This document shows positions 1 to 8,530 of a stretch of 64,000 bases of DNA, piece after piece (positions within the stretch are counted from its first letter, which is position 1; the number at the start of each line of letters is the position of its first letter). The notes beneath the pieces were generated by a model. It did no database searches. It was not told the origin of the DNA and worked only from the letters and a program-made list of their open reading frames with translations. The translations under genes were made by a program, and so were the position numbers. Origin of the DNA: an uncultured bacterium (lineage in GTDB: Bacteria > Verrucomicrobiota > Kiritimatiellia > CAIKKV01); the NCBI GenBank assembly GCA_938038445.1, contig CALHRZ010000028.1:55961-119960 (forward strand), given 5' to 3'.

Positions 1-59
1 CACAAGCAATGCATTGAGAATAAAACCGCCAAACAGGCCAAAAATAACGCCGCCGTCAT
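1..59 (-). CDS. N-terminus of a membrane protein (partial, probable transporter)
   Basis: Only the first 19 codons lie in the window. They encode a hydrophobic stretch (MTAALFLACLAVLFSMHCL) typical of a first transmembrane helix. The ATG overlaps the TGA of the preceding EIIA-like frame in the string TGATGA, so the two were translationally coupled. Genes for HTH-EIIA proteins in PVC bacteria are sometimes followed by cation/proton antiporter-like proteins, so a transporter is plausible, but family membership cannot be decided from 19 residues. Confidence 0.45.
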   Translation of the reverse strand, partial: MTAALFLACLAVLFSMHCL

Positions 60-653
60 CAGGAATCCCCTCTTGGCTCCCCCCCGGATGACGCAACCTG
101 CTCGTCCACCCAACGGGCCGTCTGCAACAGTTCCTCGGCGGAAGCGCGGCAGGCTACGGCCTCCGAAAAAGAAGTCCCCTTAAGGCCGAAGGACAATCGG
201 GACAGTAACCCGAGATGACTCCGAATCGTGGAACTGACGATGGTGAACAACGTGTGAACGGCTTTCCCGTCCAACGCACCATAGGAAATCAGCTGTTGAA
301 GAAAGCACAAGGATACCAGTGGACGCCCAACCGGGAACGCAATCGGGTTCCGAGCGTGGGGAATCGCAATACCGTCCCCTATCGCTGTGGATCCCAGGGA
401 TTCCCTCGCCAGCAAAACCTGCCTCGCTCAAAGCGTCCGCAAGAGAGGGAGACGGCTCCCCCGCCATCCCCTCCACGGAGTGAGGAGAAACCGATATTCC
501 ACGGGCGCACGCCCATTCCACGAGTTCGTCCCGATTAAAATGGTATTGCCCATGGACGCGGTGCGCCGGCAGTTCCTGGCGCAAAATCCATTCACATATC
601 GTAGCGTCCGAGACGTTGAGCAGCGCCGCCGCATCCCGAAGGAAACAAAGACC
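59..653 (-). pseudogene. Broken HTH-EIIA (PtsN-like) regulatory protein
   Basis: Two protein domains lie in different frames. Upstream (about 653-430) is an excisionase/MerR-like helix-turn-helix (LLNVSDATICEWILRQELPA, then FNRDELVEWA). Downstream (about 425-59) is a PTS EIIA type 2 domain with the phosphorylation-site region GDGIAIPHAR. The frame changes near 415-425. About 35-40 residues that normally open the EIIA domain are also missing between DALSEAG and LLARESLGST. One internal deletion of a length not divisible by three would explain both facts. The HTH frame follows the yjbQ stop codon directly in the same frame and has no ATG, GTG or TTG before the HTH, so its start is lost too. An intact relative would be a PTS-linked regulatory protein. 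Probably a pseudogene; an assembly error cannot be excluded. Confidence 0.7.
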
Positions 654-1043
654 CTACGCCTTGCTGACCCACACCTCGCGGGTCCGGGGTCCGTCAAACT
701 CACAAAGATAGATCGCCTGCCATACTCCCAAGCGCAACCTGCCGCCCTCCACCGGCACACAAAGCGACGCGCCCATCAGACTCGCTTTCACGTGGGCCGC
801 CGAATTGCCCTCCCCGTGCCGCCACGGCCCCGCCCACGGAACCATCCGCTCAAGCGCCGCATCAAGATCCGCGACCACGCCCGGATCGGCCCCTTCGTTT
901 ATCGTAACCCCCGCCGTCGTGTGGGGGACAAATACATGAACAACCCCCTCCCGAAGCCCCAAGGACTCCACCGCCCCCTGTACCCGCGAGGTAATATCCA
1001 CAAATTGCGTCCGCCGTTCGGTCGTAACCCTGAAGGCATGCAT
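654..1043 (-). CDS. yjbQ: YjbQ / UPF0047 family protein
   Basis: A 129-residue protein matching the YjbQ family (secondary thiamine-phosphate synthase-like) at its usual length. Visible family signatures are VFVPHTTAGVTINEGADP with the conserved histidine, the HGEGNSAAHVKASLMG segment, and the C-terminal LGVWQAIYLCEFDGPR motif. The E. coli member has weak thiamine-phosphate synthase activity; its physiological role is unclear. An AGGAGG ribosome site lies four bases before the ATG. It follows acyP after 11 bases in the same operon. Confidence 0.9.
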   Translation of the reverse strand: MHAFRVTTERRTQFVDITSRVQGAVESLGLREGVVHVFVPHTTAGVTINEGADPGVVADLDAALERMVPWAGPWRHGEGNSAAHVKASLMGASLCVPVEGGRLRLGVWQAIYLCEFDGPRTREVWVSKA

Positions 1044-1054
1044 CGCCCCTCCTC

Positions 1055-1330
1055 CTATTCCACAATTTCAAAATCCATATACTCACCCTTGAGGGGCTCC
1101 TCCACCGACACGACCGATTCAACCCGCGCACCCGGCGGTCCGATCTCCAACCACTCGCGAAAGCGATTCAGGGCTTCCGCTCCTCCCTCCGCAACACCCT
1201 CCACACTCCCATCCGGACAGTTCCGAATCCAACCCACCAACCCCAGCGCTTGCGCCCGTTCTCGTGCCGTCCATCGAAAAAATACCCCCTGCACCCGGCC
1301 CCGCACGCGAAAATGGATCCGCTTCTTCAT
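1055..1330 (-). CDS. acyP: Acylphosphatase
   Basis: A 91-residue protein of standard acylphosphatase size, hydrolysing acyl phosphates such as carbamoyl phosphate or 1,3-bisphosphoglycerate in the cytoplasm. The signature VRGRVQGVFFRW with the phosphate-binding loop and catalytic Arg19 is present, as is catalytic Asn37 in GLVGWIRNCPDG. The ATG overlaps the pcm stop codon (ATGA), which fixes the start and implies translational coupling. No other gene of acyl-phosphate metabolism is adjacent, so its inclusion looks like a housekeeping operon. Confidence 0.93.
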   Translation of the reverse strand: MKKRIHFRVRGRVQGVFFRWTARERAQALGLVGWIRNCPDGSVEGVAEGGAEALNRFREWLEIGPPGARVESVVSVEEPLKGEYMDFEIVE

Positions 1331-2055
1331 GGCATTTCGTTCTTTTCCCCACCTTTCACCATCGGCACAAACCGAACCGGAAGGTCCTCCTTCCGGCGGA
1401 TCTTCCCCCCTTCCTTCCTTAAAATGACCAGCCGCTGGAGCCGCTCGCCCACCGGAACAATCATCCGGCCCCCTTCGTCCAACTGCATGACCAATGCTTC
1501 CGGAATATCCGTGGGCGCACATGTCACCAAAATGACATCGAACGGGGCATGCTCCGGCCACCCCTTGTATCCATCGCCTGTCAACACTTGCACGTCATAT
1601 CCCTCCGCCGCGAGGACCCTGCGCGCATGCTCCGCCAACTCGGGAATGATCTCGATGCTAAACACGCGCGCCCCAAGCTCAGCAAGTACGGCAGCCTGAT
1701 AACCCGAACCCGTGCCGATCTCCAGCACCTTTTCCCCGGGTCGAATCTGCATGGCCTCCGTCATGTAAGCCACGATAAACGGCTGGGAAATCGTCTGGCC
1801 GAAGCCGATCGGACAAGGTCTGTCGTCATACGCCGTCCGGCGCGAGCGATAGGGTTCGGGAATGAACCGATGACGCTTTACCCGTCCCATGGCCTCTAGC
1901 ACGCGTTCATCCCGAATGCCATATTCTCGCAACAGGGCCACCATCGCCGCCCGCTCCTCGGGCCAATCGTTTTCTCCCCCCCTTTTTTCCGCCGAACAGG
2001 CAGAACCGAACACGAGCCCTCCGACTAAAATGAAACGACAGCAAATTCCTCCCAT
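1327..2055 (-). CDS. pcm: Protein-L-isoaspartate O-methyltransferase, lipoprotein form
   Basis: A 242-residue SAM-dependent methyltransferase that repairs isoaspartyl residues in aged proteins. The family motifs FGQTISQPFIVAYMTE, the SAM-binding VLEIGTGSGYQAAVLAELG and the C-terminal DEGGRMIVPVG are intact. The N-terminus is unusual: a hydrophobic segment ending in a lipobox-like GSAC with Cys20, so the enzyme is predicted to be exported and lipid-anchored. The chosen ATG at 2055 has GGAG eight bases upstream; a TTG at 2061 is also possible. It lies 17 bases after rtcB and overlaps acyP by four bases. Repair of envelope proteins is inferred from the signal. Confidence 0.9.
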   Translation of the reverse strand: MGGICCRFILVGGLVFGSACSAEKRGGENDWPEERAAMVALLREYGIRDERVLEAMGRVKRHRFIPEPYRSRRTAYDDRPCPIGFGQTISQPFIVAYMTEAMQIRPGEKVLEIGTGSGYQAAVLAELGARVFSIEIIPELAEHARRVLAAEGYDVQVLTGDGYKGWPEHAPFDVILVTCAPTDIPEALVMQLDEGGRMIVPVGERLQRLVILRKEGGKIRRKEDLPVRFVPMVKGGEKNEMP

Positions 2056-2072
2056 GGCCAAATCTCCATTTT

Positions 2073-3239
2073 TTAACCCTTGACGACCGCCAGCGGTTTC
2101 AATTCGGTTCGGATTTTCACCAGATCGGCTTGCGCCTTCATCACTTCCGAAATGTCCTTATACGCACTCATCGCTTCCTCCAGATCGCGCGGCCGATTCA
2201 AGGAATGCAGGATGCCCTGCTGCTCCAACAGGGCCTTCTCCCGCGCAAAATCCAACCTCCGCACCGCCTCGTTCCGTCCCATCCGCCGCCCCGCCCCGTG
2301 GGCACAGGAACGAAAACTGTCCGGATTCCCCAACCCCTCCACCAGATAGCTCGGAGAACCCTGCGACCCCGGGATAATGCCGAGAAGTCCATCTTCCGCC
2401 CGCGTGGCTCCCTTCCGGTGTACCCAAACACGCCGCCCGAAATGCTCCTCTTCCGAAGCATAATTATGGGCGATTTGAACCAGACTGCCAAATGAAACGT
2501 TGGGAAAAAGATCCGCAAAAATCTCCTGAAGCCGCTCCATGATCAGCCGTCGATTGTTACTGGCAAACGCAACGCAATAGTTCATCTCCCGCAAATATCG
2601 CCGGCCCTCCTCATCGGCTGCCCGTAAAAAATCCAGCTGCCAGTTCTTGGGCAGCCGTTCCCCCCGTTTTTCGTTCTCCCGCCCAGCCACTCGGTTGTAA
2701 TGCTCCGCGACCTGCAGGCCGATGTTCCGACTGCCCGAGTGAACCATCAGCCACACCCGCCCGTCATCGCCGGACTGAACTTCTATGAAATGATTACCCC
2801 CGCCGAGCGTCCCAACCTGCCGCCGCGCACTCTCATACTCTCGCCGCACAATGGGCATCTCGCCCTCCACCGGCGGCATCCACTTCTCATCCTGCGGTTT
2901 GCGATGATGTTCAAACCCCATCGGAATCCGTAATCGGACGGCCTGAACAAACCGCTTCAATTTTTCGCGGTCGATCTCCTCCGCCCGCAGTGAAGTCCGC
3001 ACCGCTCCCATACCACATCCGATGTCCACCCCTACCGCGTTTGGTATCACAACCCCTTCCGTCGCCAGCACGCCACCGATCGGCATCCCATACCCTTCAT
3101 GGCAGTCCGGCATCACCGCAACATGATGAAAGGCAAACGGATGGTCGGCCAAATGGCGCAGTTGCTCCCGCGCGCCAGGCTCGATCTCCCGGCACCAACT
3201 GAGAATCGGCAGCCGTCCTTCCCGAATCCATTCCGGCAT
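2073..3239 (-). CDS. rtcB: RNA-splicing ligase RtcB
   Basis: A 388-residue RtcB of the short bacterial type. It joins RNA 2',3'-cyclic phosphate or 3'-phosphate ends to 5'-OH ends using GTP and manganese. The metal and guanylylation residues are visible: VGVDIGCGM (Cys75), GTLGGGNHFIE, VHSGSRNIG, HRKGATRA, SQGSPSY, and AHGAGR with the histidine that accepts GMP. An excellent Shine-Dalgarno (AGGAGG) precedes the ATG. No RtcA cyclase, archease or RtcR regulator is adjacent; it is the second gene of a run starting with a DNA methyltransferase 47 bases upstream. It probably acts in RNA repair. Confidence 0.95.
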   Translation of the reverse strand: MPEWIREGRLPILSWCREIEPGAREQLRHLADHPFAFHHVAVMPDCHEGYGMPIGGVLATEGVVIPNAVGVDIGCGMGAVRTSLRAEEIDREKLKRFVQAVRLRIPMGFEHHRKPQDEKWMPPVEGEMPIVRREYESARRQVGTLGGGNHFIEVQSGDDGRVWLMVHSGSRNIGLQVAEHYNRVAGRENEKRGERLPKNWQLDFLRAADEEGRRYLREMNYCVAFASNNRRLIMERLQEIFADLFPNVSFGSLVQIAHNYASEEEHFGRRVWVHRKGATRAEDGLLGIIPGSQGSPSYLVEGLGNPDSFRSCAHGAGRRMGRNEAVRRLDFAREKALLEQQGILHSLNRPRDLEEAMSAYKDISEVMKAQADLVKIRTELKPLAVVKG

Positions 3240-3286
3240 GATACCTCCTCCCGCCCATTCCTATTTTACTTCGTTTTTGCCCCCGC

Positions 3287-4195
3287 TCAACACCCTGCCC
3301 CGCACTCCCCTGGCGGCCGCCAACCGATCCATTCGACCGGTTGACCCGCAAACCGCTTGGCCATGACGCGCATCGCCTCGAGATGGTGATCCACCAATAT
3401 ACAGTTCCGCCCTAACGCAAGGGCCGACACGCCCAATGTCCCGCTCCCCGCAAAAAAATCCATCAGCAAATCCCCAGGCCGCGAATGGACCCGCACAATC
3501 CGATCCAGCAACGCCCGCGGCTTCTGCGTCGGATAACCCGTCTTTTCCCGGCCGGTCGGACTCACAATCGTCATCCACCAAACATCCGTCGGAAATTTGC
3601 CCTGCGCTGCCTTCTCCGCCCCTACAAGTCCAGGCGCTCGATAGGGGATACGATCGCACCCCTCCCGATGAAACTGATAACGGCGTGAATCCCGCGCATA
3701 CCAAAGAATATTGTTGTGCTTTGCGGGCCACCGACGTTTCGAGCGCCCCCCGTAATCGTATGCCCAGATGATTTCGTTGAGAAAACAGTCGCGCCCAAAA
3801 ATCTTGTCGAGCAACACCTTAACATAATGGACTTCACGAGAGTCGAGATGGACGAAGAGACTTCCGTCCGGCTTGAGAATGCGACGCGCTTCACGCATTC
3901 TTGGCTCCAAAAAACTTTCATAATCCTCAAAACGGTCTTCAAACCGGTTCTCGCCTAGAACCACCGACCGATACCGCCGCCCCTGAAATCCCGTACGATC
4001 CCCCCCCTCGTCCCGTATCGTCCGAAGCGATACCCGCCGCTGAGCCCGCCCCGTGTTAAAAGGGGGATCAATGTAGATCAGATCCACCAACTCTCCCGGC
4101 ATCGAACGCAATACCGAAAGATTGTCCCCCCAAATGATCCGAAGCGGCTTTTCCATGCCGAGTTGTTCCCATGTTCGATCGCAATCGCTTTGCAT
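3287..4195 (-). CDS. Beta-class DNA methyltransferase, orphan
   Basis: A 302-residue DNA (N4-cytosine or N6-adenine) methyltransferase. Catalytic motif IV (DLIYIDPPFNTG) comes before SAM-binding motif I (LLMDFFAGSGTLG), the order of the beta group that includes HinfI- and RsrI-type enzymes. The segment GYPTQKPRALLDRIV before motif I is also typical. No restriction endonuclease or specificity subunit is adjacent, so it looks solitary, perhaps regulatory like CcrM. Its target cannot be read from the sequence. The start is uncertain: ATG at 4195 or 4156 (MEKPL), neither with a strong ribosome site. It is divergent from the DUF2934 gene across an 83-base promoter region. Confidence 0.9.
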   Translation of the reverse strand: MQSDCDRTWEQLGMEKPLRIIWGDNLSVLRSMPGELVDLIYIDPPFNTGRAQRRVSLRTIRDEGGDRTGFQGRRYRSVVLGENRFEDRFEDYESFLEPRMREARRILKPDGSLFVHLDSREVHYVKVLLDKIFGRDCFLNEIIWAYDYGGRSKRRWPAKHNNILWYARDSRRYQFHREGCDRIPYRAPGLVGAEKAAQGKFPTDVWWMTIVSPTGREKTGYPTQKPRALLDRIVRVHSRPGDLLMDFFAGSGTLGVSALALGRNCILVDHHLEAMRVMAKRFAGQPVEWIGWRPPGECGAGC

Positions 4196-4197
4196 TG

Positions 4198-4208
4198 TTT
4201 ACAGTAAA
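4198..4208. promoter_or_regulatory. Palindrome in the methyltransferase/DUF2934 divergent region
   Basis: TTTAC-A-GTAAA is a perfect inverted repeat with five-base arms, a few bases upstream of the methyltransferase start. A nearby direct repeat of GCATTGT occurs at about 4192-4198 and 4221-4227. This could be an operator for divergent control, but arms this short can arise by chance. Confidence 0.3.
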
Positions 4209-4218
4209 TTCATTCGGC

Positions 4219-4246
4219 TTGCATTGTGGCAAAACATCCCTAAAAT
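4219..4246 (+). promoter_or_regulatory. Predicted sigma70-type promoter for the DUF2934 gene
   Basis: TTGCAT (-35) and TAAAAT (-10) are separated by 16 bases, 33 bases before the ATG at 4279. The local sequence is AT-rich compared with its surroundings. Confidence 0.5.
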
Positions 4247-4278
4247 ATAAAGAAAGCGAATCAGAAAGGAGGTATCCC

Positions 4279-4536
4279 ATGCCTCGTGTGAGGAAAGAAA
4301 AGGTTTTAACAGATCGTCCGTTACGCCCCCGTTCCCCCCGACAACCCAACCCGGCGCCTGCGGAAACCGCCGCAGTGGATGTGCCGACCACTCCCCCCCA
4401 AACGCCTACACCCGAAGTACGATTCAAAATGATTCAAGTCGCTGCCTATTTCCGAGCCGAGAAAGACGGCTTCCGCAAAGACCCGGCCGAATATTGGCGG
4501 GAAGCTGAATTGGAAATCGCCCTTCGCTTCCCCTGA
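4279..4536 (+). CDS. DUF2934 domain small protein
   Basis: An 85-residue protein whose C-terminal half (IQVAAYFRAEKDGF, then DPAEYWREAELEIA) matches the DUF2934 pattern of an Ala-Tyr helix followed by a Trp-x-x-Ala-Glu motif. The first 45 residues are basic and proline-rich and probably disordered. The start is set by an AGGAGG site six bases before the ATG. Function is unknown; family members are short proteins common in proteobacteria and PVC bacteria. It is followed after 16 bases by the beta-CASP nuclease gene. Confidence 0.8.
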   Translation: MPRVRKEKVLTDRPLRPRSPRQPNPAPAETAAVDVPTTPPQTPTPEVRFKMIQVAAYFRAEKDGFRKDPAEYWREAELEIALRFP

Positions 4537-4552
4537 AAGGGCGATCGTTCGA

Positions 4553-5959
4553 ATGCCGTTTTCCCTCACGTTTCTGGGCGGGGCGGGCAACGTCACCGGT
4601 TCGAGTACCCTCCTGACCGTCAGCGATAAACTTCTGTTGGTGGATTGCGGTCTCTTCCAGGAACGGGAACTCCGCGATCGTAATTTCCAACCTTTTTTCG
4701 TTCCCCCCGCCCAACTGGACGCGATTCTTCTGACGCACGCCCATCTTGACCATTGCGGCCTCCTTCCGAAACTCGTCAAGGACGGTTTTCAGGGGCCCGT
4801 CTTCGCTACGCAAGCGACCACCGAAATCGCCCGGCTCGTCTTGCTGGATTCGGCCAAACTCCAGGAAGAAGATATCGCCTTCAAGAAAAAACGACACGCC
4901 CGCGAAGGGCGAAAATCCCCCCACCCTTACGAGCCGCTTTACACCATCCAGGAAGCCGAAGAAGCCTGCACTCGGTTCCGCCCCATTTCCTATCTCAAGG
5001 AGTTCCTCCCCTTGCCCCAAACCGCCGCAACATTCTTCGAAGGCGGCCATATTCTTGGATCTTCGATGATTCGGGTCCTCGCCCACAACGCCGATTTTCA
5101 ACGAACCCTTCTCTTCTCCGGAGACGTCGGCCGTTGGAATCGTCCCCTCCTCAACGATCCCTCCCTCTTCTCTTTCGCCGATTACCTCCAGTGCGAGTCC
5201 ACCTACGGCAATCGCGAACATGAATCGGATGAAACAGTGGACGATGAACTCGCCCGGCTGATTCATGAAACCCGCGCGGCCGGTGGCCATATCGTGATCC
5301 CAAGCTTCGCCGTGGAACGAACCCAGGAACTCCTCTACCGAATCAGTGCGCTCGTCCGGGATAAAAAAATACCGGTCATGCCGGTCTATCTCGACAGCCC
5401 GATGGCCATCGCCGTGACAGAAATCTTCCGGAAACATCCCGAACTCCTCGACGAAGCAACCCGCCGCCGCCTTTCGAACGGCGACGATCCCTGCCGTTTC
5501 CCCGGACTCCGCCCCACCCCTACCGCCGACGAATCCAAGAAAATCAACGAAACAAAAGAAAGCGCAATCATTATCGCCGGTTCGGGCATGTGTACCGGCG
5601 GCCGGATCAAACACCATCTCCGCCATAATCTCCCCCGTCCCGAAAGCCTGATTCTCTTCGTCGGGTTCCAGGCGCGGGGAACGTTGGGGCGAATCCTCGT
5701 GGATGGCGCCCGCGAAGTCCGGATCTTTGGCGAAACGGTCCCCGTTCGAGCCCGCATCCGGCGCCTGCACGGCCTCTCCGCCCATGCGGACCGCCGAGAG
5801 CTTCTCTGCTGGCTAAGCGCTCTTCAACAGCCCCCTCGCACCCTCTTCCTCGTCCATGGAGAACCCGATTCCACCCAGGACTTCGCCCAGTATCTCCGGC
5901 AACACCTCGGTTGGACAATCCGGGTCCCCACCTACGGCGAAACCATACCCCTTAATTGA
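4553..5959 (+). CDS. MBL-fold beta-CASP RNA nuclease
   Basis: A 468-residue metallo-beta-lactamase protein with a beta-CASP domain, the architecture of CPSF-73/RNase J-related RNA-processing enzymes. The two-zinc site is visible: THAHLDHCG, then EGGHILGSSMI, then LFSGDVGR. The beta-CASP region follows with CESTYGNREH, the GSGMCTGGRIKHHL segment, and the final GLSAHADRREL histidine motif. Full length for the bacterial YsH1/Rv2752c-like class. It probably acts in cytoplasmic RNA turnover or 3'-end processing. It converges with hrpB across only nine bases. Confidence 0.92.
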   Translation: MPFSLTFLGGAGNVTGSSTLLTVSDKLLLVDCGLFQERELRDRNFQPFFVPPAQLDAILLTHAHLDHCGLLPKLVKDGFQGPVFATQATTEIARLVLLDSAKLQEEDIAFKKKRHAREGRKSPHPYEPLYTIQEAEEACTRFRPISYLKEFLPLPQTAATFFEGGHILGSSMIRVLAHNADFQRTLLFSGDVGRWNRPLLNDPSLFSFADYLQCESTYGNREHESDETVDDELARLIHETRAAGGHIVIPSFAVERTQELLYRISALVRDKKIPVMPVYLDSPMAIAVTEIFRKHPELLDEATRRRLSNGDDPCRFPGLRPTPTADESKKINETKESAIIIAGSGMCTGGRIKHHLRHNLPRPESLILFVGFQARGTLGRILVDGAREVRIFGETVPVRARIRRLHGLSAHADRRELLCWLSALQQPPRTLFLVHGEPDSTQDFAQYLRQHLGWTIRVPTYGETIPLN

Positions 5960-5968
5960 TCGAAGCCT

Positions 5969-8530
5969 TCAACGCCAAACATGGCGCGGATATCGCCGCT
6001 GAAGCTCCCGCTTCACGACTGGATATCGCTCGCGCCAAAATCCCGCAAGATCCCGTGTAATCTGAACCGGTCGCTGATTGGGTGCCAAAATGTGCACCAG
6101 AAGCCATAACCGCCCTTTGGCAATCGCGGGCGGTCGCTCCACACCGTATAAATCCTGAATTCGCGCGGCAATATAAGGATCTCCCATCTCAGGATAGTGC
6201 ACGGTCACCATGCGCCCCGTCGCCAAAGCCACCCGGTTCGGAACCAAACGCTCCAAGCGTAGTCGCTGCTCCCCGTCCAGTCCCTCCTCCCACGTCGGTC
6301 GCGCATGTTTTTCACGCACTTCCTGCAACGATACAGCACCCTCACACAGCCGGCGAACGCCCTCCTCCCATGCCCCTTCCTCCAACCGCTCGAATCCTTC
6401 CTCTGGACAGAGCGCGGCAACCACTCGAATCCGCCCCCACCACCGTTTGAACGATTGCCGCCATTCTTCCGGAACCAGCCCCTTTCGTAATAATTCTCGC
6501 GAAAGAAGCATCGAAACCTCCCGTGACGGTGCGGCAGGCGCTCGGACGGTTTCCAAAACCAGCTCCCGATAATGCCGTGTCACTTCCCGCATCACCCGAC
6601 GTCCCGCCTCATCCCATACCAGCCGCTCCGCAGCGGCAACCGCCCCAGGATGAACCTCCCCCAGCCAGCCCGGTCGAATGGCCGCAACCAGATTTAAGCG
6701 AACCCCTTCCGTCCGACCGCTCGCTTCTCCTCCCTTCACTTCTGCAGCCACCACCCAATCGGCATGCCTTGCCGCACTCCCAGGGTCCAGCACAGCCGAT
6801 ACGCCATTCGCCAACTGAAACCCATGCAGCCCGGGTCGAATCCGACGCGCCACACGATCGGGAAACGCGGCCAGCAAACAAAGCGCCATCGCCTCCGAAT
6901 CCGTTTCCGGCGGCTCCGGAGGTTCCGTTCCTCCCCGGCCACACGGCTTCCCTGCCAAGGCGAGGTAACGACTCGCGGCCTCCCCTGCCTCTCGCGCTGC
7001 CCCCCCGTTGATTCCCAACCGTCCACAGCGAGACGGATCAAACCCTACCGCGCGGGCCTCGCGCCATAAACGGATCAACTCGGGAAAATCGGATTCCACA
7101 CCCGCCAGAACAAAATGCGTCTTTGGACGAAGTGCCGGCGTTCCGACAAAAGCGCGCAACGTTCGAACAGGATGTTCCGCTAAGGCGGCCGCCCACGCCG
7201 CCTCCCGTTCGCAACCCCGCTTCTCCGCTTCCACCATCAACCGAGCCCACCGGGGAAGAATCGGATAACGCGCCATTCGGCGTCCCGTCTCCGTCAGCCT
7301 CCCCCCGCCGTCCAACGCGCCCAGATCTTGCAACAACTGGAGCGCCCGCTCTATAGCCGATTCCGCCGGAGGGTCCAACCACTCCACGTCCCTCATGGGG
7401 TCCAAATCGGCCGCCCGAAACGCCAACGTCATCTCCGATAAATCCAGTCGTCGAATTTCCGGCACGTCCGCCTCGAGCCTTCGCGCATGTTCCTCCGCGG
7501 TCCAAAGCCGAACACATAACCCCGGCCCAGTTCGGCCCGCGCGGCCTGCGCGCTGCTCCGCAGAAAACCGGCTGATCGGTTCGAGTTCCAACACGTTGAT
7601 GCCACGGACAGGGTCGAAACGACTCTTGCGGGCAAGGCCGCTATCCACGACCAGCCGAACCCCAGCGATCGTCACCGAGGTCTCCGCAACATTCGTCGCC
7701 ACAATGACCTTCCGGCGGTCGGAAGGCGCAACGGCTCGTTCTTGTCGATCGGAAGGCAACTCCCCATGCAACGGAAACACGGCGGAACCTTGCAAAGTAG
7801 GATGATCAACAAGACGGGCCACCGCGCGCCCAATTTCTGCCGCCCCCGGAAGAAAAATCAAGGCATGCCCCCCTTCCCCCCTGCCCCATTCTCGAAGCAC
7901 TTCCCGAGCAGCAGCCTCCCAGCACGGGGTCTTGCTAAAATCAACCGACCGTTCCTGAAAACGGATCTCCACAGGCCAAGAGCGCCCATAAGCACGCCAG
8001 AACGGCGCCTCCGGCCAGTATCGGCGGAACCGATCCTCCTCCAAAGTGGCCGAAAGAACACCCAGAAAAAGGTCCGGTCGGCAGGTCTTCTGCAACCGAA
8101 ACCCCAACGCCAACGCGGCATCCATGGCAAGCCGACGTTCATGAAACTCGTCAAAAATCAACGCTCCGGCCGCTACCCGCCCCCCTTCCTGCAGCAGGCG
8201 GCGGAATGCCACACCGTCGGTCATATAAATAATCCGCGTCCGCCGGGAAACTGCCGCTTCCCACCGGACCTGATAACCGACCGTCTCCCCCGGGCGTTCC
8301 CCCCGTTCCGCCGCCACACGGGCCGCCAGCAGACGGGCGGCCAAACGCCGTGGTTGAACGACCCATATCGGGCGGTCGGAAGAAATAATCCCCTCCGCCA
8401 GCCAAACGGGAACACGGGTGGATTTGCCGGAACCGGCCGGAGCGGTAAGAACCCAGCGCCGATCATGACGCCATCCCGAAAGAATCTCTTCCCGGACGGC
8501 CTCGATCGGCAATTCGGTGCGCCGGTTCAT
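5969..8530 (-). CDS. hrpB: ATP-dependent RNA helicase HrpB
   Basis: An 853-residue DEAH-family helicase of normal HrpB length. Motif I is TAPAGSGKSTRV, motif II LIFDEFHERR (DEFH rather than DEAH), motif III SATLE, and motif VI QRAGRAGRTGPG. The ratchet/winged-helix region and HrpB-specific C-terminal domain follow (ending ITRDLAGFW..YP). The ATG at 8530 overlaps the pgpA stop (ATGA); a longer frame to 8590 would run into pgpA and is not needed. HrpB's cellular role is poorly defined (RNA metabolism). Last gene of a tightly coupled run beginning with the parvulin gene. Confidence 0.93.
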   Translation of the reverse strand: MNRRTELPIEAVREEILSGWRHDRRWVLTAPAGSGKSTRVPVWLAEGIISSDRPIWVVQPRRLAARLLAARVAAERGERPGETVGYQVRWEAAVSRRTRIIYMTDGVAFRRLLQEGGRVAAGALIFDEFHERRLAMDAALALGFRLQKTCRPDLFLGVLSATLEEDRFRRYWPEAPFWRAYGRSWPVEIRFQERSVDFSKTPCWEAAAREVLREWGRGEGGHALIFLPGAAEIGRAVARLVDHPTLQGSAVFPLHGELPSDRQERAVAPSDRRKVIVATNVAETSVTIAGVRLVVDSGLARKSRFDPVRGINVLELEPISRFSAEQRAGRAGRTGPGLCVRLWTAEEHARRLEADVPEIRRLDLSEMTLAFRAADLDPMRDVEWLDPPAESAIERALQLLQDLGALDGGGRLTETGRRMARYPILPRWARLMVEAEKRGCEREAAWAAALAEHPVRTLRAFVGTPALRPKTHFVLAGVESDFPELIRLWREARAVGFDPSRCGRLGINGGAAREAGEAASRYLALAGKPCGRGGTEPPEPPETDSEAMALCLLAAFPDRVARRIRPGLHGFQLANGVSAVLDPGSAARHADWVVAAEVKGGEASGRTEGVRLNLVAAIRPGWLGEVHPGAVAAAERLVWDEAGRRVMREVTRHYRELVLETVRAPAAPSREVSMLLSRELLRKGLVPEEWRQSFKRWWGRIRVVAALCPEEGFERLEEGAWEEGVRRLCEGAVSLQEVREKHARPTWEEGLDGEQRLRLERLVPNRVALATGRMVTVHYPEMGDPYIAARIQDLYGVERPPAIAKGRLWLLVHILAPNQRPVQITRDLAGFWRERYPVVKRELQRRYPRHVWR

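Noticed and set aside
4424..5785. 453-residue minus-strand open frame inside the beta-CASP gene
   Set aside because: It is antisense to a gene with intact metal-binding motifs and has low-complexity Gly/Glu/Phe composition typical of a shadow frame.
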